Assembly (NCBI RefSeq): GCF_025698545.1 | Contig: NC_068576.1 | Location: 53,602,390 to 53,666,389, forward strand | Source: Gossypium raimondii | Taxonomy: Eukaryota > Streptophyta > Magnoliopsida > Malvales > Malvaceae | Reading direction: 5' to 3' | DNA length: 64,000 bases | Shown: positions 59,551 to 64,000 of the stretch, piece by piece | Layout: each line of letters opens with the position of its first letter | How positions within the stretch are numbered: position 1 is the first letter of the stretch | Made by a program: the position numbers and the translations under genes | The notes under the pieces: generated by a model | The model's database searches: none | Seen by the model: the letters and a program-made list of their open reading frames with translations, nothing else | Told to the model about the DNA's origin: nothing

Positions 59551-60836
59551 GCTTTTTTATATAAAAATAACTCTAAAAGTTTCATTATTTATGAAAATGA
59601 CCCATCTTCAAAATAAAATACGAGAATGATTTGTTTTGAGCTATAAATGAGATAGTGCCAATGAAATCAGCATCAACCCATACATCATGCCAATAATTGG
59701 CATTTTGAATTAAAAAATATATATTTTCGGGTGGTGCCAACGAAATTGGCATCACCCGTATTGATACTCATATCCATTCTTCTAAAATACTCGTGTTTTT
59801 CCAAATAATTTTTTTTAAAAATTTATTATTTTATTAGGTTTGCCCCCTCCTCCAGCTTTTTTTTAAACCCAAAATATTTGATTTTTTTAGTGCCAATCAA
59901 TATTTTTCCCCCCTAGTGTCAGATTTTTTATTTTAAACCCACAAGGATTGATTTTTTCTGGTGGTATCAATATGATTGGCGCCACCAGTATATTTTTGGC
60001 CCATAATGTCAGTTTTCTTTTTTTTTTTTTATAAATCTCACCCTAATTTTTATTTTTTTCACCCACTCACCCCAATTCTTTCTTTCTCAAATTTTTTTTA
60101 TTATACTATCTATTCTATTTAGAATCTCGATTTTCTTATGTGTAATTAAACATTTAATTAACATCATTAAAATAATTATTTTGGGTTTAAATATTTTTCA
60201 ATAAAAGATTAACTTCAAATAAAAAATTTGAAGTATTCTTTTAAAATAAATTATTTTGAGAAAGAATTTTTTTAAACATAAAGATTTATTTCGGGTTTAA
60301 AACTTTTTGAATTACTTTTTAAAAAAATAAATTATTTTGAGAAAGAAATAATTAAGGTGAGTGGGTGAAAAATAAAGATTAGGAGAGATTTTAAAAAAAG
60401 CTTTTACTGCCAAAAAAAAATCAAATATTTTGGGTTTAAAAAAGTTGGAGGAGGGGACAAAAACTATTGGATTGGCGTGATCTAATAAAATAATAATTTT
60501 TAAATTTTTTTTCTTTAAAAATACAAATAATTTAAACGAGTAAATACATGTATCAATACGGGCGACTAATTTTATTGACACCACCTAAAAATATATATTT
60601 TAATTCAAAATGGTAATCATCGGCACCACCACCCATTTACTAATCTCAAAATGCTAATCATGTAAATACATGATGCGATGGATTGATGCTCCACCACCCA
60701 TTTAGTGCTTGAAACAAATTATTTTCGTATTTTATTTTGAAGGTGAGATATTTTTTATAAATAATGTATTTTATTTTGAAGGTGAGACATTTTATAAATA
60801 ATGAAACTTTTAAAGTTATTTTTATAAAAAAAAAGC
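59551..60836. mobile_element. 1.3-kb foldback element inserted in copy B
   Basis: The left end GCTTTTTTATATAAAAATAA and the right end (inverse of TTATTTTTATAAAAAAAAAG) begin inverted arms that run several hundred bases. They include AAAAGTTTCATTATTTATGA with its inverse, and CTTCAAAATAAAATACGA with GTATTTTATTTTGAAG. The right arm has a tandem duplication of about 40 bp containing TTTTATTTTGAAGGTGAGA. Inner words such as GGTGGTGCCAACGAAATTGG recur. Copy A lacks the whole segment. There is no convincing target duplication and no coding capacity. Confidence 0.7.
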
Positions 60837-61208
60837 CGACAATACAAGCTTCAAATTTTGATAATCATTTCTTTTTTTCACCCTTCTTTTCGTCTTCTTT
60901 TCATCTTTCTTCTCTTCTTTAGCAGGTCCCACCGTAACAATGTCTACTTTCCCTATTTTCTTGAGTTTTTTGGCAATGGCAACCGTGTCCATCTCCCCTA
61001 TGACTGTCAACTTTTGCTCCTTCACATCTGCCGCGATTGAGTCAACCCCTGTTCATCACCCAAACACGTGATGTTTCATCAAATCAATTTAGACCCAAAA
61101 AAAGGGGGTGTTTTCTTGATTATTATTACCATATATGTCGGCAACAGCCTCTATAGCTTTCTTTTTTGTCTTTTCGTCGTTCATGGTCATGATTTTCAAT
61201 ACCACCTT
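60822..61208 (-). pseudogene. Broken duplicate of the HMA-domain gene
   Basis: Exon 2 (61,208-61,130) and exon 3 (from 61,048) match the gene at 46,416 with intact splice sites. Exon 1 is gone: at 61,295/61,296 the sequence reads AAAGTACTGAACCAGG. Copy A has 22 extra bases there, including the MAAQ codons, the ATG and the donor. In the Lys/Asp tail a frameshift turns EEKKDDKK into [18 protein letters not shown], so the frame reads on into the foldback element before stopping at 60,822. With no start codon it should make no protein. Confidence 0.88.
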
Positions 61209-62408
61209 CTGCAAATTCAATGACTAAAAGCATTTAACCAAAAAAAGAAATACATTTCTGATGAGAAAACTAATTCTAAAGGGAAACCAAAGTACTGAAC
61301 CAGGAATTCAAGGATATGCAAGACAAAACTAAGTTACGGTTTTAATGAAACTAAGCCTGTTTCATATTTATATGTAGGACTGCTGTAACAATGGCTTACA
61401 TCAGCCATGATGAACAATGACTGGACTTTTTCGTCCTTTTCTTACAAATGTTGATCCTATTCATCCAGTGATGTATGAATTTAAAACATCCCACTTAATT
61501 TCTCTATAGTATTTGTTGCTGTTCAAGCCATAGCTGCCATCATACTAATAATTAGAACTGTTCTATATTATTTTTATTTTGGCTTAGGTTCTGTGTTGCC
61601 AGCAGTAGTCCAAACCGACATCCATTGAAGCCGTTATTGGAAGCTTAGTAAGCTTAGCCTCTAAAAACACACAACGCTTTAACAAAATGAATCATAGAAA
61701 CAAGATTGCACCGAACATGACAACAAAGATGTTGCTGTCATTTGCTGACTCTTTGTAGCCACGGGTCGAATGAGTCGAAGTATTCACACTGAATCAGGAA
61801 GATGAAGTAATGAGATTGTTATTAGATTGGATTAATGTGATTTGGAAATGAATTAATTTTAATCTAGAAAACAATGTAGGTGCTTGACTTCATCAGACTT
61901 GCATTAAATATGGTATTGACCCACCTGAAATTTCAAATTTCTCTCTCTTATTATTTTAAAAAAATCTGGGCTACCTTATGTCTTCAAGTTGTTGTCACCT
62001 TACTAATATTTTTAGCCAACTTGGGCTCTTCTCCGTCCCTCAGCCCTCAGGACCCCCAAACTTATGGTAACCAAACGTACTCTTTTGTAAATAGGGGCCC
62101 AGTAAATTTTTGCTCCTGCGAATTTAAATTATAAATTTTCTGCAGAGTTCAACCATATAACAATTTTACTATTTTGGGGCAACTTTATTTGCAAAGATTA
62201 ATAATTAGGCCCTTTAGATTCGTGATACAATATGTTTGGTTGGACTGAATAATTTATTCAATTTTCGAAGGTGATTTTTTAGTTCGATTAAAAGAATAAT
62301 CTATTCGGTTAAGTCTAAGTGACAATAATTTTGAGCATTCCCTAAAATGGTTGTTTCCTACTCAAAAGGAATAGATAATAAATAAAAAAACTATTTCTTC
62401 AAGATACT

Positions 62409-62753
62409 TTAGAATGACCCTTGCTCACCTTGTTGCCACGAAGAGTTCCATTCATCGTCATCGAAATAGTGAACAATGGTAAAGATGACAAAAGGTGGCA
62501 ACACAAAGAATACCACCCAAAAGCCAATAGCAACCAAAAGATACAATAAAAGGACAGCTTTTTTGGGATTTTTGGTAGCAAACTTTAGACTTAGATTTAG
62601 GTTTTTAGAGTTTGATTTAGCAAAAGATGAGTGGATAATTGGAAAATTGAGAAAAAAAAAATCAATTTGTGGTGAAATTTTGAGGCAGCTACTGGCAGAG
62701 GATGGTGAGGTTAGTTTAGATATCAAGAAATAATGGCGGTTCTGAAAAATCAC
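62409..62753 (-). other. Open frame with a hydrophobic segment in copy B, probably not a gene
   Basis: A 114-codon minus-strand frame has a Ser/Asn-rich start and a convincing membrane-like stretch (AVLLLYLLVAIGFWVVFFVL then PPFVIFTIVHYF) followed by DDDEWNSSW. It has no ATG in frame. It could be an exon, since a TTTTTCAG lies at its start and an AAG-GTGAGC donor-like site near 62,430. The matching region in copy A is broken by deletions and the MITE. I recognise no family. Confidence 0.3.
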
Positions 62754-63153
62754 ACAATCAACTGAAGTTGTTACAAGAGATTATTTTAGTGTTAGTGTTA
62801 TTTAAGATTATTTTTCAATTGAGAAATAAATGCATAATATTATTTTAAAAATAATAATTCAATATATATTAATAAAATAAAAATAAAAATATTTATCCAA
62901 GTAGTATAGGTGTCAATTACCAAAATAACATCAAATGTATTGTACTTTTCTGATTTTGCCACTGCTGATAATCATTTCAATTGATTTTTAAAAAATAAAA
63001 AGTAAAAAAGTAAACAAGTTGCATATATTTTATGCGACTAGCCACAATATTGTAATATAGATTCACAATAATACTAATTTTTGAGTAACTTTTATTAAGT
63101 AATTTTTTTAACAAAGTTTTATGGTGGGGTCAATTGGCTCTGCCACTAGGTAC

Positions 63154-63564
63154 TAGACCTGTCCATGGGCCGGGCGGCCCGATAGCCCGCTCGAAATATG
63201 GGAGGGTTTGGGTAAAAATATAGGCCCGAAATATGGGTTTGGGCAAAAAACGAGGCCCGTTTAAAAAATGGGCCGGGCTCGGGCTCAACTTTTTTGGCCC
63301 GGCCCGGCCCGGCCCCAATATAATAAATATATATTTTTATTTTTATTTTTTAATTTTAAAATACTTTTAAAATATTTTTTAATTTTTTTATTTTTAAAAT
63401 ATTTTTTTGTGTTTATTAAAAATCGGGCCGGGCCGGGCTCGGGCTTACTCTTTTTTTCCCGGGCCGAGCCTGGGCAAAATTTCAGGCCCATATTTCGGGC
63501 TGGGCCGGGCCTAAGAGTCGGGCCAAAAATTTTTCTGGGCCCGGCCCGGCCCATGGACAGCTCT
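63154..63564. mobile_element. GC-rich-ended TIR element, second intact copy with 9-bp target duplication
   Basis: Left end TAGACCTGTCCATGGGCC; right end (inverse) GGCCCATGGACAGCTCT, with one mismatch. Perfect direct repeats ACTAGGTAC flank it (63,145-63,153 and 63,565-63,573). The same GC-rich arms and A/T core as the copy at 39,769, in opposite orientation. The length is 411 bp. Open frames inside, Pro/Gly/Ala/Arg-rich, come from the GC repeats and are not genes. Confidence 0.85.
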
Positions 63565-64000
63565 ACTAGGTACACATAGTGTTCGAGGCATAGACACTAG
63601 GTAGACGGAATAGGAAGTTCAGTTAGAACTGAAATTATTTGGGTTAAATTATAGTTCTCCTCCATCTATTGTATATAAATAATTAGTATGATTAATTATT
63701 TTAATTATAAAATTTATGTCAAATTTTTATTAAAATATTTTTAATTAGCAATTAAGATTTATAAAATCGGATTGGTGGTTGCATTGGTTAGATCATCGAT
63801 TCTTAGTTTAATCGATTTAGTCAATTCAATTGAATAATTTATTTAAAAAATAAAAAAATATTGGACCGATTGCCTGGTTCAATTGGTTTGTTGATCAACC
63901 GATACGATCCATTGTTCCAGACCGATACCCAAATCGATTATCAATCTAATCGGTCAGTTCAATTATGAAAACAGTGCTAATGACATTATAAAATATCTAC
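63565..64000. other. Right edge of the window, repeat-like
   Basis: It contains words such as GATTGCCTGGTTCAATTGGT and GATCAACCGATACGATCCAT, of the same type as 42,000-42,250, suggesting another dispersed repeat. No gene. Confidence 0.35.

Larger units (their letters stand above)
59469..62769. repeat. Duplicated block, copy B (direct orientation)
   Basis: This block aligns with 46,316-48,770 from CATAGTAGAT to about CACACAATCAACT. It is interrupted by a 1.3-kb insertion (59,551-60,836). It carries a broken copy of the HMA-domain gene and the empty site of the copy-A MITE. The two blocks start about 13.2 kb apart and flank the tRNA-ligase gene. Confidence 0.87.

Noticed and set aside
63268-63579. 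Open frames on both strands rich in Gly, Pro, Ala and Arg
   Set aside because: They arise from GGGCC/CCCGG words of the TIR element. Both strands are open at once and no family is recognisable.
1-64000. CRISPR arrays, operons, tRNA or rRNA genes
   Set aside because: None seen. The genes are intron-bearing and the repeats are eukaryotic transposons; no cloverleaf-like sequence other than the degenerate SINE-like copy was found.

Overview
This is nuclear DNA from a dicot plant. The genes are split by short GT-AG introns, the intergenic DNA is very AT-rich, and plant-only families are present: a remorin, a plant two-LIM protein, a LURP-one-related protein, a chloroplast S1-domain protein and HMA/HIPP-like proteins. 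The repeat families look like those I know from Malvaceae, and Gossypium (cotton) is my best guess. That guess is inference. From memory, the order DEAD-box helicase (RH48-like), remorin, NT-C2 coiled-coil protein, LURP-one-related protein resembles Arabidopsis chromosome 1 around At1g63250 to At1g63410.

Layout. Positions 1-12,250 form a gene-dense block, all on the minus strand: the N-terminal exon of an RH48-like DEAD-box helicase (cut by the window edge), a 14-exon chloroplast S1-domain protein (SDP-like), a five-exon PLIM2-type LIM protein and a five-exon remorin. Positions 12,250-29,000 hold no gene I can support. They contain non-autonomous transposons (several with clear target-site duplications), a decayed LINE 3' end and a SINE-like copy. 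Positions 29,078-33,385 carry an eight-exon NT-C2/coiled-coil gene on the plus strand. Just downstream lies a complete but dead Ty1/copia retrotransposon (34,181-38,828). After a GC-rich terminal-inverted-repeat element comes a LURP-one-related gene with a one-base frameshift (40,979-41,715). A short HMA-domain gene (46,416-46,879) sits in a segment of about 2 kb that is duplicated in direct orientation at 59,469-62,769. Between the two copies lies the nine-coding-exon cytosolic cysteine-tRNA ligase gene (53,592-57,976), which may share a divergent promoter with a small unrecognised minus-strand gene.

The genes are unrelated housekeeping, cytoskeletal, membrane and organelle-RNA functions; nothing here looks like a pathway cluster. 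The most informative parts are the mobile DNA and the duplication. One GC-rich element family (ends AGACCTGTCCATGGGC) has two intact copies, each with a perfect 9-bp target duplication. The duplicated block shows a MITE insertion next to its empty site. It also shows a 22-bp deletion that removed the start exon of the second HMA gene, and a 1.3-kb foldback insertion. I found no CRISPR array, tRNA, rRNA or recognisable microRNA gene.
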